Assembly (NCBI RefSeq): GCF_030272615.1
Contig: NC_081406.1
Span: 248,677,218 to 248,741,217 of the forward strand
Reading direction: 5' to 3'
Length of the DNA: 64,000 nucleotides
Source of the DNA: Cryptomeria japonica
Lineage: Eukaryota > Streptophyta > Pinopsida > Cupressales > Cupressaceae
The notes below the pieces were generated by a model. That model was not told the DNA's origin. It worked only from the letters and a program-made list of their open reading frames with translations, and made no database searches. Numbering within the stretch: position 1 is the first letter of the stretch; the number at the start of each line of letters is the position of its first letter. Below are positions 1 to 11,420 of the stretch, in pieces. The position numbers and the translations under genes are program-made.

Positions 1-1497
1 AAGATTTTTAGGCACACTTCAATTTGGGCTTAAAGAAACGAACTATCATGTCTTATGTGCTTGTGACGATAGGTGAGTATGCTCTCACCTTTCTTAGGTG
101 ATCAAAAAGCTAGACTCATATTTTTGCTTTCATTAGTGCATCTCTTTAGCAGGCCTACCCTCTCGAGGAGTTATTAACTCTTAGCCCTTAAGGCCGGTGA
201 GAGGGGAATGACCTAAGTGGGAACGACTAACGTTAAGTAATCCAACCCACTATAAAATAAATGTGTTTTGATGAAAATCAAAGCAATGACAGTTCTCGAG
301 AATATCTCTCCTCTGTACTTTTGGGTATATCAAACCTTGGTTTTCAAGGCTGGGAGACCTCTTAATTGAGTTTGTACTCCGACGCGTCGAACGGATCCCT
401 TACTAGTGCCGGTTAAAATAGAAGCTACCCGATTCACCTCCGAAAGGGTGATAATATTTGTACAAGAGAGATAGTAACTCTCCCAAGATACTTTCCATAT
501 CATGCCCTCATTAGCGTTTGGAGTCAGATAATACAGCGTTGAGAATCCATTGCATGAGACTCAGCTGCCATATTCTGATTAGCTATTGGGTGTGTACCTA
601 AGTCAACAAGCAAAGGTTTTCATTCTCAGCCAACTTCCTTAGGGTTTAGCTTGATTCAGAGTCATGTATCACATCATGTGTTTGCTGTGTATTCATCCCT
701 AAATTGAAAAATCAGACACTTAAAATTGGAAAACCAAAGTAAAACATCAAAATTCAGTGATCAAAACTCAAACAAACAAACAATTTTTATCACTGTTCAG
801 ATACCTATTGTACGAGTCAAAAGTCTCTGTCATATTTCTTGATCCTCTGTCGTATGAGTCAAGATATTTTGTTGTACTTCTTGATCTTCTGTCGTACGAT
901 TCAAGGTTCTATGTCGTACGAAACACTGCTTTTCACATGAAGTCACTAGTCTGTCATATGGCTCTGTATCTTGTGTTGTCCTAAGCTGAATCTTATGTCA
1001 AACAAACTCTGCATCTGTCAGTCCAAAGCTATGTCCTACATGCCTATTTCAGATTTATCATTTCTGCCTGATCAATTTGTAGTAAGCATAAACACTTGTT
1101 ATTTGTCAATCCGTGCTTAGATTGTCTGCTTGGTTTGCTTGGTCAAGTTATCATCCGTCAAAATTAGACTCTAGAAAATATACACCTCAAGATTTTCAAG
1201 TGCTTACCCCCAACAAGTTCAAAATCTAAACATCTCAAAGTGCATTATCACCCTCTTTGATAAACTGATCAATCAAACATAGTTTCTTATCAAGATCAAT
1301 CATCCTTTATCACGAAATAGAAATGTTTGGTTAGGATAACCTTGTCCCACATCGTAGGATATATCATTCCTACTGGACTTGGTTCTTATCAAATCATCAC
1401 CATTGCACTCTTAAATCGAAGATAAAAAACTTGCAAACTTTTAAACACTTGAATTCTCTTTTAGTGTCATATCACTCTATTGCCTTGAAATTGACTA
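1..1497 (+). other. Untranslated leader of Gypsy-1
   Basis: No coding region is supported here. It most likely corresponds to the leader between the 5' LTR and gag. Around 805-960 a short degenerate motif related to GTCGTACGA recurs several times with 'gattcaag/gagtcaag' next to it. Gypsy-2 also has a short tandem repeat in its leader, with a different sequence (35646-35836). A 75-codon frame at 757-984 falls in this repeat and is not considered a gene. Confidence 0.5.
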
Positions 1498-2118
1498 TTG
1501 ATCACTTACCCAAAACAATCTTTTGGACAATCAAATCCTAGCACAATATCAAACACAATGCCCATTTTAACAAGAGAGCAGAGACATAAGATCACAAGAA
1601 CATTTGAAATAGCACAAGATCATATCAACATGACATACCAAAGCAAAACACAAGAAGAAAATAGAACAAGTCAACATATCAGAGCAATCAAACAAGTCCA
1701 AAATCAAGATCCAACTATGTTAAAACCTCACAAGGATTTAAACACATCTCATAAGAAAAATGGCTCTTTTATGCACCTCTTAAAGAGATCCCTAAAGGAT
1801 TTGGCTAAAGAAGATCAAAATTGTACACCTATATCTAACAATGATCCATCCATCCATAAGCAAATTGACACTCCAAAGGCATCTATTCCTACACCTCTTG
1901 AAAGCTTGCAAGAACCTTCCATAGCATCCTTGCCAAACAATACATCCAAAGCTGAAGTTTCCCAAGCGATATCCATGATTGCCATCAAACCTATTTCAGA
2001 GGATCCTATTAAATCTCATCTCCTTCATATCCAAGAATTGATTCCTTGCAAAATCCCCATAGCGCTTCCTTGCAAATTGAACTCCTCATTCATAGAACGC
2101 TTGTTAAATGTGTCATGA
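1498..2118 (+). pseudogene. Gypsy-1 gag C-terminal/linker ORF
   Basis: A 206-codon open frame rich in Gln, Ser, Pro and Lys with no classical gag core or zinc knuckle. Residues near 118-150 read HKQIDTPKASIPTPLE followed by QEPS and NNTSK. The same module occurs in the Gypsy-2 ORF on the opposite strand (HKQIDSPVASIPTPLE, QEPS, NNTPK), with a KK-G-F stretch about 40 residues earlier in both. This is the best protein link between the two elements. In Gypsy-1 the module lies just upstream of the protease, so it is the gag-protease linker. The true start is not known; the listed Met is simply the first in the frame. Confidence 0.6.
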
Positions 2119-2400
2119 TAGATGGGGGAGCTAGCTTGAACATTTTCTCTATGAATCTTGTTTGTGCTCTAGGCTATTTAGAAGATGCAATTGATCCTCA
2201 TAAAATGATAAAAATCAAAGAACATAATGAAGAAGAACATTCATGTAAAGGAATGGTGATATTACCCATCACAGTGGGACCTTTATAGAAGGACATAGCA
2301 TGCCAAGTTTTAGACTTGGACCTACCATACAATATACTCTTGGGGAGATCATGGATTCAAGACATACAAGCTATACCATCAACAGGTCGTTAGTGCTTAA
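2107..2400 (+). pseudogene. Gypsy-1 aspartic protease (retropepsin)
   Basis: Retropepsin that would process the Gag-Pol polyprotein. The catalytic box reads MIDGGASLNIF near 2118-2150, the D-G-G-A variant common in plant gypsy elements. About 70 residues on, after a stop at 2286-2288, the same frame reads DLDLPYNILLGRSWI, the usual C-terminal protease motif. Upstream it overlaps the linker ORF in another frame, so a frameshift separates them. Inactive because of the internal stop. Confidence 0.8.
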
Positions 2401-3145
2401 AATTTTCATACAATAGACAGGAAATCACAATATCAGTAGACTCAAATCCATTGCAGTGTTATAATAATCTGAAAACAGCTCAAGAGGTCATTGTTTCACA
2501 TAACAGAGAGGCAGCACCTTCAAGCACATAGTCCAAGGAACAATCATTTGCATCAATTTTGTCAAACATGGAAGAACAAATGCAACTAAAAGATCGACGA
2601 AACAGAGAATATTTGCTATCATGGAAAAACAAACAAGAGCAACTTCAAATTGAAAGGGATGAAGAAGCAGATATAGTAGTCGATGTAGTTCACACATATG
2701 CAGAACAAACATTAGGAACTAGCCTACTTGAATTAGAGTCACATTCGACTAGCATGGACTTAACCGAGGATGATCAAGATTTTCTTATACGAGGTCATTC
2801 TGATGAGAGTCTCATTCTAGACATGGAAATACATATTGAAACCTCTGACATCTCTATCATGACTCGTAATATCTTTGAAACTATTCAACCTGAAGATCCT
2901 TTACCGTTAATCTATCCTGAACCTATGGACTAGGAAAATGAAGGACATACTGCTATTGATACCTTTCCAAATGACCATGCCATATCCTTATATCTTAATG
3001 AAATCAAACCCGCAACAACTTTCACCAGGGATTCCGCTAACGTATCTTTGAGTCAAATGGGTGTCAAATCTCCTAGTTGCAAAATTGAAAATCAAGAAAA
3101 CAATATCAGGTCTAATGCTGAAAACCATTTATTGGAAACATTAGA
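2401..3145 (+). pseudogene. Gypsy-1 spacer between protease and RNase H, no recognised domain
   Basis: An acidic frame of 124 codons (2559-2933) starts with SNMEEQMQLKDRRNREYL and looks helical. It is followed by further acidic sequence after a stop. No reverse transcriptase motif (YMDD-like box or the N-terminal fingers) is visible in any frame, although this is where RT should lie. Either this is a lineage-specific spacer flanking an RT deletion or an RT decayed beyond recognition; a deletion fits the space better. Confidence 0.4.
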
Positions 3146-3961
3146 TTGGAAAAAGTAAAAACAAAGGACGAATCTAATGGTGAAAACCTCCTTGAGGCGC
3201 TGGAAGATGGGGGATTTGACACCTTACTAGAATGTTATCAAGAGAAGTCATCTACCATAATAGCACTCGCAAAGGCAGTTATCATTGGCACAACTGATCT
3301 ACATCCAGCAACTTCTCTATCAAAACTAGCAAGGCAAAGATACTTGAAACCATTCCAAAGATGGAAAGTCAATTTTACCTATTCATATACAGACATTTCA
3401 GGGTTTGATCCATATCTTACAATACAATACCCGAATATCAGTCCAGGAGTAAGCATCAATAATGGAACACAACATGGAACCATCTACAGTATCAAAATGG
3501 CTGTCGAATGGAATATTAAACAACTTCAAGTCTTTGGAGACTCTCAGCTTGTCATTAATCAAATCAATGATGACTATTAAACGAAAGATGACAAACTCAT
3601 ACCTTACAAAAAGATGGTGGATGATATCAAGAAGTATTTTGTAGAAATAACTTTTGAGCAGATTCCAAGAAATGATAACAAAGTAGCAGACGCCATGGCT
3701 ACACTTGCTTCTCCATTGCAGACACAAGAAAATCAAGAGCATTATGAATTCCTGGTTGAAGAGTTGTTTCATCCTGCCTATAATTGTCCTGATTCCCAAA
3801 TCATCTATCAACTTATTGGACACGATTCCTCCTGCTATGGCCAAACTTACACATACTTGAAAGATAATATCTTACCTCCTGACTTATCGAAGAACCAAAA
3901 GAGAAATTTTTTTCGCCAATCTTCACATTTTACTCTTGTTGTGGATACCTTATATAAATGA
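3146..3961 (+). pseudogene. Gypsy-1 RNase H, C-terminal part
   Basis: RNase H removes the RNA strand during reverse transcription. Visible motifs are AVEWNIKQLQVFGDSQLVIN near 3500-3560 (the GDSQLV box with its catalytic Asp) and, after a stop at 3578-3580, PRNDNKVADAMATLAS near 3665-3715 (the N..AD.LA box). The N-terminal strand with the first catalytic Asp is missing or unrecognisable. The frame runs on into the linker before integrase (FHPAYNCPD, PPDLSKNQKRNF). Stops interrupt it at 3578 and 3959. Confidence 0.75.
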
Positions 3962-5088
3962 GGTCTAGATGGTACTCTCTTAAGATGTCTTGAACAAGAA
4001 TAATTTGAGAAGGCCTTACATGAAGTCCATAATGGCATTTGTGGCACTCATTCAAGTGGTCTTACCCTTTCAAAAAAACTCATACGCTTGGGCTACTATT
4101 GACCGACTATGGAATGAGATCCTTTCAAGATAGCAAAAACATGCAAACAATGTCAAATCCATGGGAACTTGATTCATGCACCAGCACAAGAACTACATGA
4201 TTTAGCAACATCTTGGCCTTTTTGTCAATGGGGACTTGATCTAGTAGGAAAGATAAATCCTTCCTCATTTCGGACACAAATTCATCCTTGTTGCTACTAA
4301 ATATTTTACAAAATGGATTGAAGCGATACCTCTCATTAACATCACAGGAAAACAAATTGTTGCATTTATCTTGAACTATATCATCTGTCGCTATGGAATA
4401 CCAATGACCATTATCACTGATAATAGGCAACCATTCAAGAATCAAGATGTACAAGAGCTATATGAGAAGTTCAAAATCTAGCACTGATTCTCCACACCAT
4501 ATTATCCACAGGGAAATGGGTAGGCAGAAGCATCCAACAAAACTATATTGAAAATCCTCAAAAAGACAGTGAATGATGTTGGGAAAGATTGGCAAATTCA
4601 ATTGAACCCTGCTTTATGGGCCTACCGCACCAGTATCTACACACCGACAGGTGCCACACCTTTCTCTCTTGTATATGGATCAGAAGCCATATTGCTAATT
4701 GAAGTAGAGATACCTTCTCTATGTGTATCACTAAAAGGTCTCATCCCAAATAAAGAACAAAGAGTATCTAGACTACAAGAGTTAGAACTGATCTATGAAT
4801 GCATACATAATGCCTTTGATCATCTAAAGGTATATCAGCAAAGAATGTGTCAGAGCTATAATAATAAAGGTTAAACCAAGAATCTTTCAAGTTGGAGAAC
4901 TAGTGCTAAAGGAAAATCCACGCAACCAGGCAGATCGAGAAAAGAAAGGAAAATTTGAACCAAACTGGTTAGGTCCGTTTGTGGTCACAACAGTATTTGG
5001 GTTAGGAGCATATCAGTTATCAACACAAGACAGAGATCAGCTCGAAGAACCTATCAATAGCATGCACCTTAACAAGTTCTATGTCTGA
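3962..5088 (+). pseudogene. Gypsy-1 integrase
   Basis: Integrase inserts the cDNA into the host chromosome. The HHCC zinc-binding region is seen as HEVHNGICGTHSSG then AKTCKQC (about 4018-4155). The catalytic core shows GLDLVG with the first Asp (about 4230), ITDNRQPFKN with the second Asp (about 4415) and, beyond a stop, [14 protein letters not shown] with the Glu (about 4525). The C-terminal part ends KGKFEPNWLGPFVV then NSMHLNKFYV and a stop at 5086-5088, the usual gypsy tail without a chromodomain. Several stops and frameshifts make it nonfunctional. Confidence 0.85.
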
Positions 5089-5089
5089 A

Positions 5090-5262
5090 AAATTTGAAAA
5101 ATAAAAAAAAAATCAAAAAAGTGAAAAAATGAAAAAAAGTGAAAAATTTAAAAAAAAAAAAAAAAAAAAGGAAAAAAAAGTGAAATATCAGAAAAAATGA
5201 AAAAAAAGTGAAAAAGCAGAAAATCCAAAAAAAATCAAATATCAGAAAAAGTGCAATAAAAA
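5090..5262 (+). repeat. A-rich simple repeat after integrase
   Basis: A run of about 170 bases that is mostly A, with recurring 'gtgaaaaa' and 'tcaaaaa' units, directly after the integrase stop. Gypsy-2 has an A-rich tract (T-rich on the plus strand, 30745-30800) at the corresponding place. Confidence 0.8.
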
Positions 5263-5267
5263 CAGAT

Positions 5268-5289
5268 GGTGAAAACCTGGCAAACAGGC
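5268..5289 (+). other. Conserved 22-base block of the gypsy 3' UTR
   Basis: Contains GTGAAAACCTGGCAAACAGG. The full 22 bases are identical to the minus strand of Gypsy-2 at 30699-30720, where they also follow the coding region and an A-rich tract. Function unknown. Confidence 0.7.
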
Positions 5290-6850
5290 ACTATCAATCG
5301 ATTGGCTCTTCCATCTATTAGTTCATGCATTTTTCTGCTTGCATTCATTTTCCATCAGCACTGATCATCATGAAGCCATTATACATATGCAAGCATCCCA
5401 GGTGGTTTCTTACCATGGTTTGGATCATTGGATATATCATAACGAATTTGTTTCTAGGCTTGGGGCAAAATCCTACACCTAGCTGGGGGCAAAACTCTAG
5501 ATCAATTTTTATGTTAATCAAACAGGTAGAACAAACAGTTAGACAACTCTTATCAAGTGAAAACTAAGACACATCCAACATTGAACACAAGATCAAACTA
5601 TCAATTATCAAGCTATCACAAAATCAATCTAAGCTATCAGAAAATTGCTTAGGTTGTTCAAATTTTCTATATTGCTTTTTTCTATCATGATTTTTGAGTG
5701 ACTCCAGGATGTCATTGACTAGAGGAACAAGGAAGAAACATGATATTTTTCTTGTCTGTTGTCTGAAAATTAATCATTAATACGTGCAAATTTATCTCGG
5801 GACATGATCATCAGAGTATCATTGAAGACATTTCTGATTTGCATATTGAAATGATTAATACTGTTTGTTTTACGCAAACAACACTCAAGTCATCTCGGTT
5901 CAATTATACCTCGATGCTTGTGCTAACTTGCTATATCAAAATCCAGGAAAGAAGTGCTCAGGTCATCATGGTTTAATTATACCATTGATGTTTGCACTCA
6001 CTTCCCACATTTCAAAAGCTCAATGATGACAAAAATGCAAAATAATCCAGTGACTGGTCTGGTCATAGCTTTGCATTCCATTGCATTTTCATTTGCATTT
6101 TAGCTTGCATTTCATTCTTGCATGGGATCATACAAGATCCTTTTATCCAAGACTAAATATATTGCAGGAATCATCAAAGTATCATCACAAGTGTATACAC
6201 AATTAGAATGATGACTCATATCTCTTAGATATTGTCAACCTAGCTCAAATCTTATGTTATCTTCCTCAACAGAATCAACAATCAGCATATCCAAATATTT
6301 TTGCAACTTGATATCAACAAATTGTTAGCTCTTTATCTATCAACCTTATCAAATCAAATCAATCAATCAAACCTAATCAATTCTATCACATATTATACTG
6401 GATGAATCCTTCCTAAAACCAGACGATTTGATTTTGATTCATGTCTTATACAAGATGTATCCTTCCTGAAACCGGACATTTTGATCATGTCTTATACATG
6501 ATGAATCCTTCTTGAAATCGGACGCTTTGATCATCATTGTCTTATATAGGATGAATCCTTCCTGAAACCAGACTAAATCTAATCAATAAATATTTTTCAA
6601 TCTTATCAATCTAAGAAATCAAGCTAATTGAAGACCTCGCACTTTCATCAAACTATAGTTGCAGAAATCAAATCAAATCTATCGAGATATCAATCTCGCA
6701 AAACTCCAAAGATCAATTATCTCAATTGATCTCCCGAGGGGGCATCATCGTACTAGAATTTAGCAATCAAGAGCTGGGGCATCCTATCAAATCAATACCA
6801 TCATCAAAATGAGATTATTCTTTGAATCAACGTGTCATCGCACCTCGCTT
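5290..6850 (+). other. Gypsy-1 3' UTR, noncoding
   Basis: No supportable gene. It contains purine-rich 'tggggcaaaa' tracts at about 5460 and 5490, a twofold diverged direct repeat around 5880-6000 ('caattatacc' with 'gatg'), TTGCATT-rich sequence at 6060-6120 and the tandem repeat annotated separately. Confidence 0.6.
6395..6575 (+). repeat. Short tandem repeat in Gypsy-1 3' UTR
   Basis: Four diverged copies, about 50-60 bases apart, of a unit containing GATGAATCCTTCCTGAAACC, each followed by GGAC or AGAC. The first three also carry TTTGAT and TCTTATA. Confidence 0.75.
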
Positions 6851-6865
6851 CAAAGAGGGGCAAAA
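6851..6865 (+). promoter_or_regulatory. Polypurine tract of Gypsy-1
   Basis: CAAAGAGGGGCAAAA directly precedes the TG of the 3' LTR. It primes plus-strand DNA synthesis. The same tract (AAGAGGGGCAAAA) precedes the Gypsy-2 3' LTR on the minus strand at 27622-27637. Confidence 0.85.
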
Positions 6866-7868
6866 TGTATACACCTAAAAATGATCTGAAGATAATTAAT
6901 TAAATAAGCAATTATTTAATTAATCCTCCTCCCCAATTTAATTGAATTCACTAAGCAATTTGATTAAATCTCTCTTTCATCTACTTATTGATAAATCTAA
7001 GGATTCATTAAATAGGTTCATTTCATTTCACCCATTTAATTAATTAATTCAAATTAATTAATTCCCTCCACCAAAATCATTTCTTCTAATCCTTTAATTA
7101 ATTAAAACAAATCAAATTTATGAGTTGTTGAGATTAATTAGCCTTTTCATATTATTTGAATTTTTAAATTCAAATTCTCCTAACTTCTACCACTCCTAAA
7201 CCTAACCATTCCTAAACCTAACCCATTCTACCTACCACCATGTCCCCTTTCATCCAACATCTTCTAGAACCTTGTGACACTTGTCACTAAGTGTTCACTT
7301 TCATCTAACCTCTTCTAGAACCTTTGTGACACTTGTCACTAAGTGTTCCCTTTAATCCAACCCCCTTTGCCAACCTCCTCCAATTTAACCATTGATATCC
7401 TCAGATCAATCTCAACCATTGATTCATGCCAACTCACCCCTAGCCTTGGAAAATCCTATAAATAGACCTTATTTTGAGCAATATGGATCCCATCTCATTC
7501 TCATCTTATGCATTGTTACTAAAGGCATCTAGCTTATAGTTTATCAGTTTTAGCAATGTTATCATGCTCAATTTTAGCTTAAATCTTAGCTTAATCATAC
7601 TAGATCAATCATTCATGTAGCTTAATCATGCTATTCTTGCTAGATCATGCATTTTCAGCATTCAAATCCTCCATCTAAGTGTAGTCAAGTCATTGGAATT
7701 TGCATAGCAAAATCTGAGAGCATTTTTCATACTCGCATTTACTAGGAGGCAATATGTCGATTAGCTATGGTTTTACATTTCATTGATTTAATCTTTTAAC
7801 CATTGTTTGTAATGACTTATTAAGTGCATTGTGTTTGCAGGTATAGGTACACTTCATAGAGCACGACA
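6866..7868 (+). repeat. 3' LTR of Gypsy-1
   Basis: Starts TGTATACACCTAAAAATG and ends GAGCACGACA, about 1003 bp. The start matches the Gypsy-2 LTR start (TGTAGACACCTAAAAATG). The right limit is fixed because from 7869 the sequence matches the interior of copia LTR 38034-39255. The next five bases, attgg (7869-7873), should be the target duplication, but its partner lies outside the window. AT-rich 'ttaattaa' runs fill 6895-7140. Confidence 0.8.
7457..7465 (+). promoter_or_regulatory. TATA box in Gypsy-1 LTR
   Basis: TATAAATAG in the middle of the LTR, a usual position for the U3/R boundary promoter. Confidence 0.6.
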
Positions 7869-8562
7869 ATTGGATTGCAGGTTTATATTATGAATTTAAT
7901 GTATTATCTTTTAGGTGGCCAACCTAATTGTTTAGGTCCTAGGTTGGTATAAATATGATGTAAGATCTCTTTTTAGATCATGGTAATGGTGATGGGTTTA
8001 TGAGTTATGCGACTATCTATGTGTGAATAAGGTTTTAATAATATGCACAAGTTTTGGTCAATCATAGGTGATCGAAATAGGTTGGTGAAAGAGGTTTAAG
8101 ACCTCCAGTACTGAGCTTAACCGAAATTGTACTCAAGCATAGGAGATGCTATTCTTGCAGCTCATTCTTCTTTCTAGATTGTAGTCTAGATTTATTATAT
8201 AGTTAGTCTGACTCCTTTTGTGATGAGCAATGTGTTCTAGGCTATTGGCCTTCCTGCATGAGCAAGCCCCTCTTTTTCTAATCACATACTTACTGCAGAA
8301 GTATTATTTGACTATGGGTAGGCTTCCCATCGTGGTTTTTCCCTTTATCGAGTTTTCCACATACAAATCTTGGTGTTATCTTTTTTTGATGGTTGGTAAA
8401 TGTTCTATGGCTTATATTTGTGCTTAGCTATTATATCTTCTATTCCGATTTTTGGTTTATGTATTCTAGTAATAAGGTTTTAATGCTTAAATTTCTATAA
8501 TCTGTTGACAACTGGTTCACCCCCGTTCTCAGTTGTCCACTAGTTATCTGAGCTATCTAACA
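7869..8562 (+). repeat. 5' LTR of Copia-0, 3' part only
   Basis: Matches 38574-39255 of the 3' LTR, from 'attggattg' to the terminal CTAACA. The first ~540 bases were displaced to the left by the Gypsy-1 insertion. Confidence 0.85.
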
Positions 8563-8564
8563 AT

Positions 8565-8576
8565 TGGTATCAAAGC
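8565..8576 (+). promoter_or_regulatory. Primer-binding site of Copia-0
   Basis: TGGTATCAAAGC two bases after the LTR. It differs at one base from the initiator-methionine tRNA complement TGGTATCAGAGC seen in Copia-A. Confidence 0.85.
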
Positions 8577-8618
8577 TTGGTCCTCTCTATAAAATATTAA
8601 CCACTTGAGGAAGATTCT

Positions 8619-8730
8619 ATGGCATCCAATAGTTCAAGTTCATCAATTTCATCTCCAGCTGTATTCTGGAGAGAAATTCCAAGGCTTGATGGAACAAATT
8701 ACAGAGTAAGGAATATTCAGATGGAGACTT
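8619..8730 (+). pseudogene. Copia-0 gag, first 37 codons
   Basis: Starts MASNSSSSSSISSP and runs to the conserved IQMET, then stops abruptly at the LTR of Copia-A. The next codons of gag (HLKCLGKEIW) appear at 20924 after the 3' end of Copia-A. The start codon aligns with the Copia-A gag start (10014) and the Copia-3 gag start (53136, minus). Confidence 0.85.
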
Positions 8731-9955
8731 TGTTGGCCATTTGGTGGTTTTGATTACGTGTTGCATTGATGTTTTGTCATTAATGCCAACACTAGCTGTT
8801 TGGATGCTTTACCAACACCCTTCTGGTCCTGGTAGGTTGAGTGCATTCTGGTTGTTTTGGATCCAACATAATCTGATAGGCTCTGGTATAGTTTGGTTAT
8901 GGAATTGGCTTGTTCATGATACTCATGCTCATATTCGGTCAGTTGGTTTTGGTATGGTGATCGAATGCTAGCCCGCTTGCTTAGAAGCTTAGTTTCTGGT
9001 TCCAGCAAGTGTTTCATCGATAGAGATTTTGATGAATATCTTTGATGAATTGCATAAGTGGTGTTGGTGCAGCTTTTGGTGGAGTTTCAGGATGTTGTTG
9101 GTGATCATGTTTGAGACTTGGTAGATGGAGATCATTGTTGTAGTGTGTGGATCTATATGGGTCCCGATTGATCTAGGTTATGGACTGACTTTAATGAAAC
9201 CTATGGATTGGACCTCTCAATGTGTTTTTGGGATGTCCTATGTGTTGGATATTATTTGTTTGGTCTAAGGCCGACATGATTTGTAATTATGTAATTAGTT
9301 TTTTTATCTGGTGGCCGGCCTAATTGTTTATGGTCAAGGGTTTGTATATATAGATGTAAGATATCATTCTAGATCATCATGGTTATGTTAGAGGTCATGG
9401 TCAAGGAATGTAATGTGTGAATAATGTAATATCATTCAGGCAGAGGATTTGGTCGATCATTGGAGATCGAATTGGGTTTATGGAAGAGGATTTAGTCCTC
9501 TAGTATTGAGCTTAACTGGAATTGTACTCAGGCATAGGAGATGCTATCTTTTGCAGTTCAACACTTCTTTAGATTGTAGTCTAGATTTCTATGTAGTTAG
9601 TGAGGCTCCTTTTGTAGTGAGAATTGTGCTCTAGGCTATTGGCCTTCCTGAAAGTGCAAACCCCTCAATCCTAATTCACATACCTACTATAGAAGTATTC
9701 TCTGACTGTGGGTAGGCTTCCCACCGTGGTTTTTCCCTTTACCAGGTTTTTCACATATAAATCTTGGTGTCATGTGGATGGTTTCTATTTAGTGATTATT
9801 GTTTATACTTAATTGGTTTAACTACTATTCCAATATTAATATTTTGGGTTCCGGTATTAAATTTTTAAATTGCTAATAGTTTTGGTAATCCATGACAACT
9901 GATTCACCCCCCCCTCCCCTTTCAATTGACTTTTGGCTATTTGAACTATCTAAAA
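8731..9955 (+). repeat. 5' LTR of Copia-A
   Basis: 1225 bp. Starts TGTTGGCCATTTGG and ends CTATCTAAAA, where the family terminus is CTAACA. It shares with the Copia-0 LTR the 'gtgttgcattgatg' start region, the 'ggccggcctaattgttta' centre, 'gagatgctat' and the C-rich run before the terminus. ORFs inside are LTR noise. Confidence 0.88.
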
Positions 9956-9957
9956 AT

Positions 9958-9969
9958 TGGTATCAGAGC
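9958..9969 (+). promoter_or_regulatory. Primer-binding site of Copia-A
   Basis: TGGTATCAGAGC, complementary to the 3' end of initiator-methionine tRNA, two bases after the LTR. Confidence 0.9.
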
Positions 9970-10013
9970 TTTGGTCCTCTCTGTAGAAAGCTTAACCACT
10001 TGAGGAAGATCCT

Positions 10014-10923
10014 ATGGAAACTAATAGTTCAAGTTCATCCAGTTCTTCTGTAGCTATCTTTCAAAGGGATATTCTAAGGCTTGATGGAACAAATTACATG
10101 GTATGGAAGATTCAGATGGAGACTCATCTGAGATGTCTTGACAAGGAGTTTTGGGAGATCACACAGAATGGTGTCACACATTATAATTCAGAATCTGGTA
10201 ATCCTCCTCCAGAAAACCTAGACAAGGAGCTTGAGAATGATTGTAGAGGAAGAGAATCCCTCTTGACTTTATGATCAACAAATAATGGGATTAACTAACA
10301 AATCATCTGGAAAGGCTATATGGGATAAGTTGGAGACTCTTAATGAAGGTGAACCTATAGTGAAGATTGCTAAACTTGATGGTTACCAGGTGGGATATGA
10401 AAACCTAAAGATGGAAGAAGATGAAAGGATTACTATATTCATGGAAAGAGTAAATGAGATTGTTATGGGAATTCAACGTTGTGGTGGAACTCTAAGTGAA
10501 GATGAAATTTTTTCTAAAGTTTTGATAGCCCTACCACCGACTTACAAAATGAAGGCTACTGCTATTAATGAGTTGATAACAATGGCTAATACATCTGTCA
10601 ACATAGATACTTTGGTTGGGAAAATATCTACTTTTGACCTTGAAGAATTTGGACCTTCTGGAGTTGTGAAGTCTGAACCTTCTTTTCCTGCATCTACATC
10701 TACAACCGATATGAAAGACTGGAAAGCTTTGTATGCAAAGGAATTAGAAGCTATGAAGATAGAATATGATGAGTTTGAGAAACTTGAAACACTATTTGCT
10801 AGAAGAGTACCTAAAGGACCGGTAGGAAGTAAGTATGAAGGAAAAACACCTTTTAAATATTTTGCATGTAATAAGATTGGTCTTTTTGCATCTAGATGTC
10901 CTGAAAAGAATTCAAGATTTTAA
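10014..10923 (+). pseudogene. Copia-A gag
   Basis: Capsid-type Gag of the plant copia (UBN2-like) kind. The start METNSSSSSSSS is followed by LRLDGTNYMVWKIQMETHLR, then, after a frameshift at about 10275, MGLTNKSSGKAIWDKLETLN and MEEDERITIFMERVNEIV. The nucleocapsid knuckle near 10858-10900 reads YFACNKIGLFASRC. The first Cys and the His of the CCHC motif are lost compared with CFACNKIGHF in Copia-0. Stop at 10921-10923. Confidence 0.88.
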
Positions 10924-11420
10924 GAAAGAACAAGAAAATCATTTAAGCCTAACCCTGTATATTAGAACAAGTACAAGTACAATAAAAACAAAGACATATC
11001 ATGCTACATAGCGAATGAGGAAGGCATTACTGATTCTGATGATGAACTGACAAAAGACTTTGCTAGTGGTTCCGACAATGGGAAGGAATGGGTGTTCCTA
11101 GCTATCAAGGAAGATGATCCAGCACTAGAAGTTTATGTACATGAAGAGAAGGCACTTGCTGCTAAAATTGAAGACAAGGATGAATGGGTAATTGATAGTG
11201 GTTGTTCACATCATATGACTGGAGATAAAGGGAAGTTTCTATCTTTGCAAGAATTTGATGGTAGTCTAGTTATACATGGAGATGACAAAGCATGTATGAT
11301 CAAAGGAAAAGGAACTATATCATTGGATGGTAAGAACAATACTGATAATTTTTATTATGTTGAAGGTTTAAGTCATAATCTTTTGAGTGTAGGACAATTG
11401 GTAGATAAGGGATTTTAATT
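10924..11420 (+). pseudogene. Copia-A Gag C-terminus and protease
   Basis: The region up to about 11090 continues the basic and then acidic Gag tail with stops. The protease follows in 11092-11418: EWVIDSGCSHHMTGDKGKFL with the catalytic DSG, then the flap and the C-terminal YVEGLSHNLLSVGQL. Retropepsin of the copia class. It ends in a stop (11416-11418) that replaces a codon of the integrase N-terminal region. Confidence 0.85.

Larger units (their letters stand above)
1..7868 (+). mobile_element. Gypsy-1, Ty3/gypsy LTR retrotransposon, 5' end outside window
   Basis: Decayed Ty3/gypsy element. In order it has a leader, a gag/linker ORF, an aspartic protease, a spacer, a partial RNase H, an integrase, an A-rich tract, a 3' UTR with repeats, a polypurine tract (6851-6865) and a 3' LTR (6866-7868). 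Integrase lies after RNase H, which is the Ty3/gypsy order. No reverse transcriptase is recognisable between protease and RNase H, so that segment was probably deleted. The 5' LTR must lie left of position 1. The right end abuts a copia LTR in mid-sequence at 7869, so Gypsy-1 inserted into the 5' LTR of Copia-0. It is closely related to Gypsy-2. Lineage within gypsy is not certain; a Tat-like affiliation is possible. Confidence 0.85.

Noticed and set aside
757-984. 75-codon ORF
   Set aside because: Lies in a degenerate short repeat of the Gypsy-1 leader; sequence is hydrophobic repeat translation without any domain.
5325-5567. 80-codon ORF after the Gypsy-1 integrase
   Set aside because: Falls in the 3' UTR; no domain, and no counterpart found at the same place in Gypsy-2.
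8731-9955. Short ORFs in the Copia-A LTR (76, 87 and 61 codons)
   Set aside because: Inside a defined LTR with TG start and primer site after it; not genes.
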